Assembly (NCBI GenBank): GCA_001644455.1
Contig: LSTF01000013.1
Coordinates: 1-48,565, forward strand
Reading direction: 5' to 3'
Length of the DNA: 48,565 nt
Origin: Betaproteobacteria bacterium SCGC AG-212-J23
Lineage (GTDB): Bacteria; Pseudomonadota; Gammaproteobacteria; Burkholderiales; SG8-39
In this document: positions 37,696 through 45,987 of the stretch, one piece after another
Numbering within the stretch: position 1 is the stretch's first letter
How the letters are laid out: each line of letters begins with the position of its first letter
Position numbers and translations under genes: made by a program
The notes under the pieces: model-generated
The model's input: the letters and a program-made list of their open reading frames with translations, nothing else
What the model was told of the DNA's origin: nothing
Databases searched by the model: none

Positions 37696-38282
37696 TGCGC
37701 GCCAGCACGCGGCGCGAGTTCGTCGCCGGCCCGGCCGGCCGCATCGAATGCGCGGTCGACGCACCGCAGGGTGAAGCCCGCGGCCGTGCCCTGGTCGCGC
37801 ACCCGCATCCCCAGTTCGGCGGCACCCTCGACAACAAGGTGGTGCAGACTCTGGCGCGGGCGTTCGTCGATCTCGGCTATGAGGCCTGGCGACCGAACTT
37901 CCGCGGCATCGGCGAGAGCGAAGGTTCCTACGACGAGGGTCGTGGTGAAGTGGACGACCTGTTCGCTGTCTACGAGAAAACCCACCCATCCATGCTGGCT
38001 GGCTTTTCCTTCGGCGCAGCGATGCAGGCCATGCTCGCCAAACGCGTGCATGGCGAGCGCCTGGTGCTGGTCGGCGTGGCGGTGACCAATTTCGACGTGC
38101 CCCGGGTCCCCGCGGGCACGCTCGTCATCCACGGCGAGCGCGACGAGACCATCCCGCTCGCCGCCGTGCTCGACTGGGCGCGGCCGCAGGAGCTGCCGGT
38201 TACCGTGGTGCCGGAGGCCGATCACTTCTTTCACCGCAAACTGCACGTCCTGCGTACGATCGCCAGCCGATGCTCTGGATAA
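37695..38282 (+). CDS. Alpha/beta hydrolase of the small CocE/YfhR-like type
   Basis: A 195-residue alpha/beta hydrolase with ALVAHPHPQFGGTLDNKVV (the HPHP oxyanion strand), YEAWRPNFRGIGESEG, nucleophile elbow AGFSFGAAM, the acid in VIHGERDETIP and catalytic His in EADHFF. Substrate unknown. TAATG coupling to the ferredoxin upstream; its end overlaps hemJ by 13 bases. Confidence 0.9.
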   Translation: MRASTRREFVAGPAGRIECAVDAPQGEARGRALVAHPHPQFGGTLDNKVVQTLARAFVDLGYEAWRPNFRGIGESEGSYDEGRGEVDDLFAVYEKTHPSMLAGFSFGAAMQAMLAKRVHGERLVLVGVAVTNFDVPRVPAGTLVIHGERDETIPLAAVLDWARPQELPVTVVPEADHFFHRKLHVLRTIASRCSG

Positions 38283-38689
38283 AGTCGCTGCATCTCGTCT
38301 TCATGGTCACCTGGTTCGCCGGGCTGTTCTACCTGCCGCGGCTCTTCGTCTATCACGCGCTCAGCGAGGATCGCATCTCCCTCGAGCGCTTCAAGCTGAT
38401 GGAGCGCAAGCTCTTCTGGGGAATCATGACGCCGGGCGCGGTGCTGACCATCGCCTTCGGCGCCTGGCTGTGGCTTGGCTGGTTCCGCGGCGCGTTCGGC
38501 GGCTGGTTCCACGCCAAGCTCGCGCTGGTCGCGGTCCTCGTCGGCTATCACCTCTGGTGCTGGCGCCTGATGAAGGCCTTCGCCGCCGAGCGCAACAAAA
38601 AGAGCCACGTCTGGTTCCGCTGGTTCAACGAATTTCCTGTGCTGGTGCTTTTCGCCACGGTCCTGCTCGTTGTCCTCAAGCCGTTCTGA
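38270..38689 (+). CDS. hemJ: HemJ-type protoporphyrinogen IX oxidase (CopD-like)
   Basis: A 139-residue four-helix membrane protein. The start LWIKSLHLVFMVTWFAGLFYLPRLFVYH carries the conserved His and Arg, and the later helix has WFHAKLALVAVLVGYHLW with Lys and His, as in HemJ. HemJ oxidises protoporphyrinogen IX to protoporphyrin IX with electrons probably passed to the respiratory chain. I see no hemG or hemY in the window. CopD-family copper proteins share the fold, so some doubt remains. The end overlaps the methyltransferase gene by 20 bases. Confidence 0.85.
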   Translation: MLWIKSLHLVFMVTWFAGLFYLPRLFVYHALSEDRISLERFKLMERKLFWGIMTPGAVLTIAFGAWLWLGWFRGAFGGWFHAKLALVAVLVGYHLWCWRLMKAFAAERNKKSHVWFRWFNEFPVLVLFATVLLVVLKPF

Positions 38690-39815
38690 GGCTTTCTTCG
38701 CGAGCTGTCCTCGCGGCCTGGAAGATCTCCTCGTCCGCGAGTTGACGTCTCTGCACGCCGTGAACGTCAATGCGGCGCCCGGAGGGGTCGCGTTCAGCGG
38801 CGACTGGGAGCTCTGCTACCGCGCCAACCTCTGGTCGCGGATCGCCTCCCGCATCCTGTGGCGGGTCGCCGATTTTCCGTACAAGAATGAAAAGGACCTG
38901 TACGACGCGGTGAAGGCGGTGGATTGGCCGCGGCACTTCGCGGTGCAGAAGAAGATCCGGGTCAACGTCACCGCGCAGAAGAGCCCGCTGAAGAGCCTCG
39001 AGTTCGCGACGCTGAAGGTGAAGGACGCGGTTTGCGACCGGTTCCGCGACAAGCTCGGCAGCCGCCCCGACGTCGACCGCGCCGCGCCCGACGTGCGCAT
39101 CCACGCCTTTCTCGAGGAAGCGAAGGGCACGCTCTACCTCGATACGTCGGGGGAGGCGCTGTTCAAGCGCGGCTGGCGCATGGACATCGCCGACGCGCCG
39201 CTGCGCGAGAACCTCGCGGCGGGGATCATCATGCTGTCGGGGTGGAAGTTCGACCAGCCGCTGCTCGATCCGATGTGCGGCGGCGGCACTTTGCTCTCCG
39301 AAGCGGCGGCAATGGCGCGCGGCCGCGCACCCGGGGCGAAGCGCTCGTTCGGTTTCGAGAAGCTCTCGGTGTTCGACGCGAAGCTGTGGGAAAGGGTGAG
39401 GAACGAAAGGACGGTCGCGCCGGTCGAGGCGCGCCTCTACGGCAGCGACACCGATCCGGAAGCGCTGACGGCGGCGCGACGCAACCTCGGCGCGGCGGGC
39501 GTCGAGCGCTGGGTGAAGCTCGAACAGGCTGACGTGCTCGAACGTGCGGCGCCCGAGCCTTCGGGAGTCATGGTCGCGAATCCGCCTTACGGCGAGCGCA
39601 TCGGCAGCCCGGAAGAACTCGCGGCGATGTATCCCAAGCTCGGCGACGCATTGAAAAAGCGCTTCGCCGGCTGGAACTGCTTCTTCTTCACCGCGGACCA
39701 GCGCATGGCCAAGCTGATCCGCCTGCAACCGTCGCGGCGCACCCCGCTCTGGAACGGCGCGATCGAATGCCGTCTCTACGAGTTCAAAATCGTCTCAGGC
39801 ACTAATCGGAAGTGA
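38670..39815 (+). CDS. THUMP-domain class I RNA methyltransferase (RlmL N-domain/YpsC-like)
   Basis: A 381-residue protein. It opens FFASCPRGLEDLLVRELTSL (ferredoxin-like plus THUMP domain for RNA binding), then the methyltransferase domain: APLRENLAAGIIMLSGW, SAM loop LLDPMCGGGTLLSEAA, LYGSDTDPEALTAARRN and catalytic VANPPYGERIG (NPPY). This matches the guanine-N2 methyltransferase half of RlmL (23S G2445), or a separate paralogue acting on rRNA or tRNA. TTG 38670 is the only start that keeps the SEAFFASCPRGLE segment. Convergent with the FAD gene (14-base overlap). Confidence 0.93.
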   Translation: MSSSRSEAFFASCPRGLEDLLVRELTSLHAVNVNAAPGGVAFSGDWELCYRANLWSRIASRILWRVADFPYKNEKDLYDAVKAVDWPRHFAVQKKIRVNVTAQKSPLKSLEFATLKVKDAVCDRFRDKLGSRPDVDRAAPDVRIHAFLEEAKGTLYLDTSGEALFKRGWRMDIADAPLRENLAAGIIMLSGWKFDQPLLDPMCGGGTLLSEAAAMARGRAPGAKRSFGFEKLSVFDAKLWERVRNERTVAPVEARLYGSDTDPEALTAARRNLGAAGVERWVKLEQADVLERAAPEPSGVMVANPPYGERIGSPEELAAMYPKLGDALKKRFAGWNCFFFTADQRMAKLIRLQPSRRTPLWNGAIECRLYEFKIVSGTNRK

Positions 39816-41001
39816 TGCGCGCGGCTGAGCGGATGTGCTCGGGGCGCGCGCCGAGCCCGACCATGCGCGCCGGGAAGCGTCGCAGCAGCGGAAAGCGCGA
39901 GAGCAGGCGCACGGCCAGCGGCGGCGAAAGGGTCGAGTCATCCTCGAGCACCTGCCGCAGGATGTAGTTCTGTACGACGACCTGGAACGCCTGCGTCGCG
40001 CGGGTCGGAAATTCGCGCCGCCGCTGCACGTGGTTCAACGTGGCGAGGGAGAAGTCCCCCTTCCATAGAACGTTCGCGGCGGCGACGGCGTCCTGGATCG
40101 CGAGGTTGATGCCGACGCCGCCGACCGGCGACATCGCGTGCGCCGCATCGCCGATGCAGAGCAGGCCCGGCTTGGCCCACGTTTTCAGCCGGTTCACCTG
40201 GACCGTGAGCAGCTTCACCTGGTCCCAGGAGACGACCTCGGCGGTGCGGTCGGCGACGAAGCTCGCCGCGGTGGCGACCCGCGCGCGAAACGCGTCCAGG
40301 CCCTCGGCGCGCACTTTCTCCAGCGAGCCCTTGGCGATGACGTAGGCGCACTGCCAATAGTCGCCGCGATTGATCATGACGAGGATCCGCCCGGGACCGA
40401 AGCGCGCCATCACGTCCTGCGGGTCGCCCGCGCGACGCGAGAGCCGGAACCACAGCACGTCGATCGGCGCGCCGGAATCGACCAGCTCCAGCTTCGCCAG
40501 ATCACGAACGGTCGAATGACGCCCGTCGGCGGCCACCACGAGATCGGCACGGACCTCGGTTGTGCCGGCCTTCACCCCGACGATCCGGTCACCTTCGGAC
40601 AGAAGGCCCGTGACCTCGGTCTCCATGCGCAACTCGAAAGCCGGGTACTTCGCCGCGTGGTCGGCGAGAAAATCCAGGAAATCCCATTGCGGGATGAGGC
40701 CGATGTACGGGCAGCGCACCGGCAGGCGGCTGAAATCGGCGATCGGAAAAGAAAGATCGCCGAAATGCGCCTCCAGTTTGCTGACCTTCTGCACCGGCAG
40801 GCGCAGGAAGTCCTCGAGCAGGCCGAGCTCGCCCAACAGCTCGAAGGTCGACGGATGAATGGTGTCGCCGCGGAAGTCGCGCAGGAAATCGCGATGTTTC
40901 TCCAGCACCACGACCTTCACGCCGGCGCGCGCGAGCAGCAGTCCGAGCATCATGCCCGCCGGCCCGCCGCCGGCGATGCAGCACTGCACGGATTTCTTCA
41001 T
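39802..41001 (-). CDS. FAD-dependent aromatic-ring-type monooxygenase
   Basis: A 399-residue flavoprotein of the p-hydroxybenzoate-hydroxylase fold: FAD-binding IAGGGPAGMMLGLLLARAG, VVLEKHRDFLRDFRGD, DG motif VVAADGRHSTVRD and GDAAHAMSPVGGVGINLAIQDAV. Such enzymes hydroxylate aromatic or quinone compounds with NAD(P)H and O2. The RGDTIHPST segment resembles uncharacterised relatives of UbiH and TetX more than any one enzyme I can name; substrate unknown. A small hairpin sits directly before the start codon. Confidence 0.9.
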   Translation of the reverse strand: MKKSVQCCIAGGGPAGMMLGLLLARAGVKVVVLEKHRDFLRDFRGDTIHPSTFELLGELGLLEDFLRLPVQKVSKLEAHFGDLSFPIADFSRLPVRCPYIGLIPQWDFLDFLADHAAKYPAFELRMETEVTGLLSEGDRIVGVKAGTTEVRADLVVAADGRHSTVRDLAKLELVDSGAPIDVLWFRLSRRAGDPQDVMARFGPGRILVMINRGDYWQCAYVIAKGSLEKVRAEGLDAFRARVATAASFVADRTAEVVSWDQVKLLTVQVNRLKTWAKPGLLCIGDAAHAMSPVGGVGINLAIQDAVAAANVLWKGDFSLATLNHVQRRREFPTRATQAFQVVVQNYILRQVLEDDSTLSPPLAVRLLSRFPLLRRFPARMVGLGARPEHIRSAARITSD

Positions 41002-41019
41002 CGGCGCATCTTAGCGCCG
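41002..41019 (-). other. Small hairpin directly before the FAD monooxygenase start
   Basis: CGGCGC at 41002-41007 pairs perfectly with GCGCCG at 41014-41019, leaving a six-base loop that reads TAAGAT on the minus strand. It fills the gap between the surE stop and the ATG at 41001, where a Shine-Dalgarno sequence would be expected and is absent. Confidence 0.4.
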
Positions 41020-41022
41020 GGT

Positions 41023-41775
41023 TCAGCCGAACCGGATCTTCTTCAGCGAGACGAGCTTCTTCGCGTGGGCGAGCTGCTCTTCGTCGGTGAGGTCGAGGCG
41101 CAGCGGCGTCATCGACACGTAGCCGCGCTCGAACGCCCAGCGGTCGGTGTCCGCGTCGGTGCCTTCGATCGGCACCACCGTGAACCAGTAGTGCGTGCGT
41201 CCCATCGGATCCTTCCCGGGAACGACCTTGCCATCGTAGTGACGGACCGACTGGCGGGTCCAGAGAATGCCGCGCGGCACGCCGGCCGGGAAATTGACGT
41301 TCACCAGCTTCAGCTCCGGCGCGGCGATAAGGATCTCGAGCACCGAGCTTACCCAGGGCTTCAGCACCTCGAAGTCGGGCGGCTTGCTTTCCGGCGCCGG
41401 CACGCTGAAGGCGATGCCGCGCAGGCCGAGGAGCGACGCCTGCCGCGCGCCCGAAAGTGTCCCCGAGTGCCACATGGCGTTCCCCAGGTTGGGCCCGAGG
41501 TTGATGCCGGAGAGCACCAGTTCGACCTTCTCCCAGACGCTCGCGCCCAGGTTCACGCAATCGGCGGGCGTGCCGTTGACGCGCCACGCGTCGAGGCCGT
41601 GCAGGTCGGTGCGCTTGTAGCTCATCGGCCGCGAGGCGGTGATCGACTGCGCCGCCGAGGACATCTCCACGTCCGGCGCGACGACCCGCGTTTCGCCGAA
41701 GCGGGAAGCTACCTGCGCCAAAGCGGCTATGCCCGGGCTATAGACGCCATCGTCGTTGGTGACCAGTATTCGCAT
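41023..41775 (-). CDS. surE: 5'/3'-nucleotidase SurE
   Basis: SurE removes the phosphate from nucleoside monophosphates (and short polyphosphate) in stationary phase. The 250-residue protein begins RILVTNDDGVYSPGI with the metal-binding Asp-Asp, then VVAPDVEMSSAAQSIT, VNGTPADCVNLG, SGINLGPNLGNAMWHSGTLSGARQASLLG. ATG 41775 starts directly at MRILVTNDDG. It faces the lipid-kinase-like gene divergently across 23 bases. In many relatives surE is next to pcm; that gene is absent here. Confidence 0.97.
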   Translation of the reverse strand: MRILVTNDDGVYSPGIAALAQVASRFGETRVVAPDVEMSSAAQSITASRPMSYKRTDLHGLDAWRVNGTPADCVNLGASVWEKVELVLSGINLGPNLGNAMWHSGTLSGARQASLLGLRGIAFSVPAPESKPPDFEVLKPWVSSVLEILIAAPELKLVNVNFPAGVPRGILWTRQSVRHYDGKVVPGKDPMGRTHYWFTVVPIEGTDADTDRWAFERGYVSMTPLRLDLTDEEQLAHAKKLVSLKKIRFG

Positions 41776-41798
41776 GGTGACTACTTCCAGCAATTAGC

Positions 41799-42725
41799 GT
41801 GCGCGTCACCCTCATCCACAACCCCAAGGCCGGCCGCCGCGGCAAGAGTCCCGCCGAGCTCAAGAAGCTGCTGCGCGATGCTGGCCACAAGGTCCTCTGC
41901 GAGTCCTGCAAGGAGCCCGGCTGGAAGGATGCGCTCTACGAGCCGACGGACCTCGTCGTCGTCGCCGGCGGCGACGGCACGGTCGGCCGCGTGGCGCGCC
42001 GCCTCGCGGGCCGCGGCATCCCGATCGCGCTATTGCCTTCGGGCACCGCCAACAACATCGCCCGCACGCTGGGGCAGCTCGAGCAGCCGTTCAAGCGCCT
42101 GGTGCGCGGCTGGAACAGCGCGCGTCGCGTGAAGCTCGACGTCGGCGTGGCGCAGGGGCCGTGGGGCGAGCGCTATTTCATCGAAGGAATAGGCTTCGGC
42201 GTCTTCGCTCATCTGCTCGCCCATCCGGCCGGTCCGAAGGCCAAGAAAAGGAAGAATCCCGTCGAGCACGGCTTGAGCCGGCTGAAGAAGGTAGCGAAGC
42301 GCGCCGAGCCGATCGAGGTCGCCGCGAGGCTCGACGGCCGCGACATCTCGGGCAGCTACCTCATGCTGGAGGCGGTCAACCTGCCTTACGTCGGCCCGAA
42401 TCTCCACCTCTCGCCGGACAGCAAGCCCGGCGACGGCCAGTTCGCCGTGGTGATGGCCACCAAGGCCGAGCGCGGCCGGCTGATGGAGTACCTCGAAAAC
42501 TGGAAGGAGGACCGCGAGGAACTCGCCTTCCTGCCCTCGCTGCGCGGCCGGCGCCTCGAGATCGAGTGGACGAGTTTCCCGCTGCACGTCGACGACAAGC
42601 TGCTGCCGAAGAGCCACGCGAAGTCGAAAGAGATGGCGGGACGAGTGGAGGCCCGCATCGGCGGCTGCACGGTCGAGTTCCTGATTCCCGGCGATCCGCG
42701 GACCAAGGCGGCCCCGCGGGCCTAG
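41799..42725 (+). CDS. Diacylglycerol/sphingosine kinase-like protein (DAGK_cat)
   Basis: A 308-residue protein with the DAGK catalytic fold: TLIHNPKAGRRGKSP, VVVAGGDGTVGRVARRL and LPSGTANNIARTLG are the nucleotide-binding motifs; the C-terminal beta domain carries ISGSYLMLEAVNLPYVGPNL, HLSPDSKPGDGQFAVVM and FPLHVDDKLL. Such enzymes phosphorylate lipid substrates at the inner membrane, for example YegS. The exact lipid is unknown. The start is GTG 41799 (VRVTLIHNPKAG). The stop lies within a palindrome shared with the opposing lipoprotein gene. Confidence 0.9.
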   Translation: MRVTLIHNPKAGRRGKSPAELKKLLRDAGHKVLCESCKEPGWKDALYEPTDLVVVAGGDGTVGRVARRLAGRGIPIALLPSGTANNIARTLGQLEQPFKRLVRGWNSARRVKLDVGVAQGPWGERYFIEGIGFGVFAHLLAHPAGPKAKKRKNPVEHGLSRLKKVAKRAEPIEVAARLDGRDISGSYLMLEAVNLPYVGPNLHLSPDSKPGDGQFAVVMATKAERGRLMEYLENWKEDREELAFLPSLRGRRLEIEWTSFPLHVDDKLLPKSHAKSKEMAGRVEARIGGCTVEFLIPGDPRTKAAPRA

Positions 42726-42741
42726 CGCCGCCGCGGCGCTA
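42723..42741 (+). terminator. Palindrome spanning both stop codons of a convergent pair
   Basis: TAGCGCCG at 42723-42730 pairs perfectly with CGGCGCTA at 42734-42741, loop CCG. The first TAG is the stop of the kinase-like gene and the last CTA is the stop of the opposing lipoprotein gene. GC-rich and bidirectional, but with no T-tract, so termination is only a possibility. Confidence 0.45.
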
Positions 42742-43356
42742 CTGCATGCCGATGCTGTCCTCCGGATTCAGCGTGAGCTGGGCGCGCTGATCCGGCCGCT
42801 TCTCCTCCCACTCCTTCCAGCCGCGCTGATAAGCCTCGTCGATGCGGTCCTTGTACTTCTCGACGAACGCGTCCGCGTCGGCGGTCTTCGTTACGAGCTG
42901 CGACTCGGCGACCCACTCGCGGAAGCGCGGATTGCCGATCGTGAATTCCGGGTCGCCGCCCGCCGGCCGCACGGGGCGCAACTGCAGGCCGCGGCCGTAG
43001 ATGAAGCGAGTCATCACGTAGTAGCGCTTGCCGGCGTCGACGTTGGCCTGCACGAACTGTCCGAGGCCGGCCTGGTTGAGCATGAAGAGGTGGCTTCCCG
43101 CGTCGACGTTGACGACCATCTTGGTCTTCGGTCCCAGCGCGCCGAGGAATTCGCGATTCCCGTCCTTGACCTCGTAGAGCTGCGCGAGAAAGGCGCCCGA
43201 GATGGAGTTCGACGGATTGAGGAACACGATCTGCGCCTTGTCGGCGCGCGGTGCGGGAACGATCTGGTCGGGCGCGGCGGTGAAAAACGGCGGCGGCGAC
43301 GCGCAGGCTCCGAGTAGGAGGAGTGAAGCCGCGCTGAGGTATCGGAGAGTTTTCAT
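42739..43356 (-). CDS. Lipoprotein, DUF2846-like
   Basis: A 205-residue lipoprotein: signal MKTLRYLSAASLLLLGAC with lipobox LGAC (Cys18), a short Pro-rich stretch, then a beta domain with AQIVFLNPSNSISGAFLAQL, GPKTKMVVNVDAGSHLFML, KRYYVMTRFIYGRG resembling DUF2846, and a charged C-terminus (YQRGWKEWEEKRPDQ). Function unknown. Start 43356 is set by the signal peptide; a far longer open frame in the same reading frame is the shadow of pilU. Confidence 0.82.
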   Translation of the reverse strand: MKTLRYLSAASLLLLGACASPPPFFTAAPDQIVPAPRADKAQIVFLNPSNSISGAFLAQLYEVKDGNREFLGALGPKTKMVVNVDAGSHLFMLNQAGLGQFVQANVDAGKRYYVMTRFIYGRGLQLRPVRPAGGDPEFTIGNPRFREWVAESQLVTKTADADAFVEKYKDRIDEAYQRGWKEWEEKRPDQRAQLTLNPEDSIGMQ

Positions 43357-43391
43357 GGCCGCGATAATTACACGACGGCAATGGCGCGTGA

Positions 43392-43754
43392 CTACGAGCG
43401 GAGGTGAATATTCACCTGCAGCGCGCACGCCGCGGCCAAGGCCAGGCCGGCGGTAGCCTCCAGCCAGATGGTCACGTTGGCTGCCAGGGTGTGCTCGGAG
43501 CAGAGCGCCAGCGTGTAGTGCTGCAATCCGTCGAGTCCGAGCGCCCCGTACGCGCCCAGTAGCAGGCCGCCTAGCGCGCCCAGGCCGAACCGCCACGCGA
43601 TGAGCCCGGCGACCCCGACGCTGGAGATTGCTAGCCATGCCAGGTACACCTTCTCGGGCGTGAGCCAGACAGGCATATTGGGATAGAGGGCGATGAACTC
43701 GGCGTTGTGCGTGAAGTGCGCCAGGCTCGCCGCGAAGTACGCGGCGAGCAGCAT
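43392..43754 (-). CDS. Small integral membrane protein of unknown function
   Basis: A 120-residue protein with about four hydrophobic segments (MLLAAYFAASLAHF, VYLAWLAISSVGVAGLIAW, ALGGLLLGAYGALGLDGL, IWLEATAGLALAAACALQV) and conserved-looking polar spots HFTHNAEFI, DGLQHYTLA and EHTLAANVT, rich in His. I recall similar unnamed proteins in betaproteobacteria but know no function. It lies 33 bases downstream of pilU on the same strand, though no pilus link is implied. Confidence 0.7.
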   Translation of the reverse strand: MLLAAYFAASLAHFTHNAEFIALYPNMPVWLTPEKVYLAWLAISSVGVAGLIAWRFGLGALGGLLLGAYGALGLDGLQHYTLALCSEHTLAANVTIWLEATAGLALAAACALQVNIHLRS

Positions 43755-43787
43755 CCAGACGTGCCGGGGCGGCGACAGCTCTCGACC

Positions 43788-44924
43788 TTAGACGATGTCC
43801 AGGTGCTCGATGCCCTTGGTGAGGTCCTTGTCCTTCGAGTCCTTGCCGTGCAGCTTGATGTTGAGCCGGACCTCGTTGGTGGAATCGGCGAAGCGCAGCG
43901 CGTCCTCGTAGCTGATGCGGCCGGCCTCGTACAGGTCGAACAGCGCCTGGTCGAAGGTCTGCATGCCGAGCTCGCGCGACTTCTTCATGATTTCCTTGAT
44001 GCCGTGGATCTCGCCCTTGAAGATCAGGTCCGAGATCAGCGGCGAGTTGAGCAGCACCTCGACCGCGGCGGCGCGTCCCTTGCCTTCCTTCACCGGGATC
44101 AGGCGCTGCGAGACCACCGCCTTGAGGTTGAGCGACAGGTCCATCAGCAGCTGGTGGCGGCGCGCTTCCGGGAAGAAGTTGATGATCCGGTCCATCGCCT
44201 GGTTGGAGTTGTTGGCGTGCAGCGTGCCGAGTGCGAGGTGGCCGGTCTCGGCGAAGGCGACGGCGTGCTCCATCACCTCCATGTCGCGGATCTCGCCGAT
44301 CAGGATCACGTCGGGCGCCTGGCGCAGGGTGTTCTTCAGCGCCGCTTCCCACGAGTCGGTGTCGACGCCGACCTCCCGCTGGGTGATGAGGCAGTTCTTG
44401 TGCGGATGGACGTATTCGACCGGGTCCTCGATGGTGATGATGTGGCCGTGCGAGTTCTCGTTGCGGTAACCGAGCAGCGCCGCGAGCGAGGTCGATTTGC
44501 CCGAGCCCGTGCCGCCGACGAACAGCACCAGACCCCGCTTGGTCATCGCCACGTCTTTCAGGACCGGCGGCAGCTTCAGGTCGTCGAACTTCGGGATGGT
44601 GGTGGTGATGACGCGCAGCACGGCGCCGACCTGGCCCATCTGCACGAAGCAGTTGACGCGGAAGCGGCCGATGCCCGCGGGAGCGATGGCGAAGTTGCAC
44701 TCCTTCTTCGCCTCGAACTCCGCCGCCTGCTTGTCGTTCATGATCGCGCGCACCAGCATCGCCGTGTGCTGCGCGGTGAGCGGCGTGGCGGACACCGGCG
44801 TCATCTTGCTGTCGATCTTCATCGCCGGCGGGAAGCCCGAGGTGATGAACAGGTCCGAGCCCTTCTTCGCGATCAGCGCGCGGAGAAGGTCGTAGATGAA
44901 TTTCGTTGCTTGTTCGCGTTCCAT
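43788..44924 (-). CDS. pilU: Type IV pilus retraction ATPase PilU
   Basis: PilU is the PilT-dependent accessory retraction motor of type IV pili. The 378-residue hexameric ATPase has Walker A FVGGTGSGKSTSLAAL, the Asp box TIEDPVEYVHPHKNCLITQRE, Walker B PDVILIGEIRDMEVM and the His box TGHLALGTLHANNSN. The C-terminal extension (DSTNEVRLNIKLHGKDSKD) is the PilU mark that PilT lacks. It lies 19 bases after pilT; no other pilus gene is in the window. Confidence 0.95.
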   Translation of the reverse strand: MEREQATKFIYDLLRALIAKKGSDLFITSGFPPAMKIDSKMTPVSATPLTAQHTAMLVRAIMNDKQAAEFEAKKECNFAIAPAGIGRFRVNCFVQMGQVGAVLRVITTTIPKFDDLKLPPVLKDVAMTKRGLVLFVGGTGSGKSTSLAALLGYRNENSHGHIITIEDPVEYVHPHKNCLITQREVGVDTDSWEAALKNTLRQAPDVILIGEIRDMEVMEHAVAFAETGHLALGTLHANNSNQAMDRIINFFPEARRHQLLMDLSLNLKAVVSQRLIPVKEGKGRAAAVEVLLNSPLISDLIFKGEIHGIKEIMKKSRELGMQTFDQALFDLYEAGRISYEDALRFADSTNEVRLNIKLHGKDSKDKDLTKGIEHLDIV

Positions 44925-44943
44925 GTCCGAGGGCCTCTCTTCT

Positions 44944-45987
44944 TTATCCCGCGAAGTTGTCTTTGTTCATCGCTTTGCTGCGCGCTTCGGCCGGCGAGAC
45001 GATGTTCCGCTGCACCAGCTCCTGCAGGTTCTGGTCGAGCGTCTGCATGCCGATCTGCCGGCCGGTCTGGATCGCCGAGTACATCTGGGCGATCTTGTTC
45101 TCGCGGATCAGGTTGCGGATCGCCGGCGTGCCGATCATGATTTCGTGCGCCGCGACGCGCCCGCCGCCGTCCTTGGTCTTGAGCAGGGTCTGCGAGATCA
45201 CGGCGCGGATCGATTCCGAGAGCATCGCGCGCACCATCTCTTTTTCCGCCGCCGGGAAAACGTCGACGATCCGGTCGATGGTCTTCGCCGCCGACGAGGT
45301 GTGCAGCGTGCCGAACACCAGGTGGCCGGTTTCCGCGCCGGAGAGCGCCAGGCGGATCGTTTCCAGGTCGCGCATCTCGCCGACCAGGATCACGTCCGGG
45401 TCTTCACGCAGGGCGCTGCGCAGGGCGTTGGAGAACGACAGCGTATGCGGGCCGACCTCGCGCTGGTTGATCAGGCACTTCTTCGACTCGTGCACGAACT
45501 CGATCGGGTCCTCGATGGTGAGGATGTGGCCGTGCTCGGTCTCGTTCTTGTGGTTGACCATGCCGGCGAGCGTGGTCGACTTGCCCGAGCCGGTCGGCCC
45601 GGTGACCAGCACGATGCCGCGCGGCTGGTCGGAGATGTCCTCGAAGATCTTCGGGCACTTCAGCTCTTCGAGCGACAGGATCTTGGAGGGAATGGTCCGC
45701 ATCACCGCCGCGGCGCCGCGCTGCTGCACGAAGGCGTTGACGCGGAAGCGCGCCAGGTTCGGCACCGCGAAGGAGAAGTCGAGCTCGAGGTTTTCCTCGT
45801 AGAACTTCCGCTGCCCGTCGTTCATGATGTCGTAGATCATCGAGTGCACGTCCTTGTGCTCCAGGGCGGGCACGTTGATTCGCCGCACGTCGCCGTGCAC
45901 GCGGATCATCGGCGGCAGGCCGGAAGACAGATGCAGGTCGGACGCCTTGTTCTTGACGACGAAGGCGAGCAGCTCGGTGAGATCCAT
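44944..45987 (-). CDS. pilT: Type IV pilus retraction ATPase PilT
   Basis: PilT powers pilus retraction for twitching and DNA uptake. The 347-residue protein starts MDLTELLAFVVKNKASDLHLS, has Walker A VTGPTGSGKSTTLAGM, TIEDPIEFVHESKKCLINQRE, Walker B PDVILVGEMRDLETI, TGHLVFGTLHTSSA and the AIRNLIRE retraction motif near its C-terminus. ATG 45987 is fixed by a strong Shine-Dalgarno sequence six bases upstream. Divergent from yggS across 51 bases, an arrangement common in related bacteria. Confidence 0.98.
   Translation of the reverse strand: MDLTELLAFVVKNKASDLHLSSGLPPMIRVHGDVRRINVPALEHKDVHSMIYDIMNDGQRKFYEENLELDFSFAVPNLARFRVNAFVQQRGAAAVMRTIPSKILSLEELKCPKIFEDISDQPRGIVLVTGPTGSGKSTTLAGMVNHKNETEHGHILTIEDPIEFVHESKKCLINQREVGPHTLSFSNALRSALREDPDVILVGEMRDLETIRLALSGAETGHLVFGTLHTSSAAKTIDRIVDVFPAAEKEMVRAMLSESIRAVISQTLLKTKDGGGRVAAHEIMIGTPAIRNLIRENKIAQMYSAIQTGRQIGMQTLDQNLQELVQRNIVSPAEARSKAMNKDNFAG

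Noticed and set aside
43788-45987. pilU and pilT as a recent tandem duplication.
   Set aside because: The proteins share motifs but differ throughout and PilU has its own C-terminal extension; they are an ancient paralogous pair found in many pilus systems.
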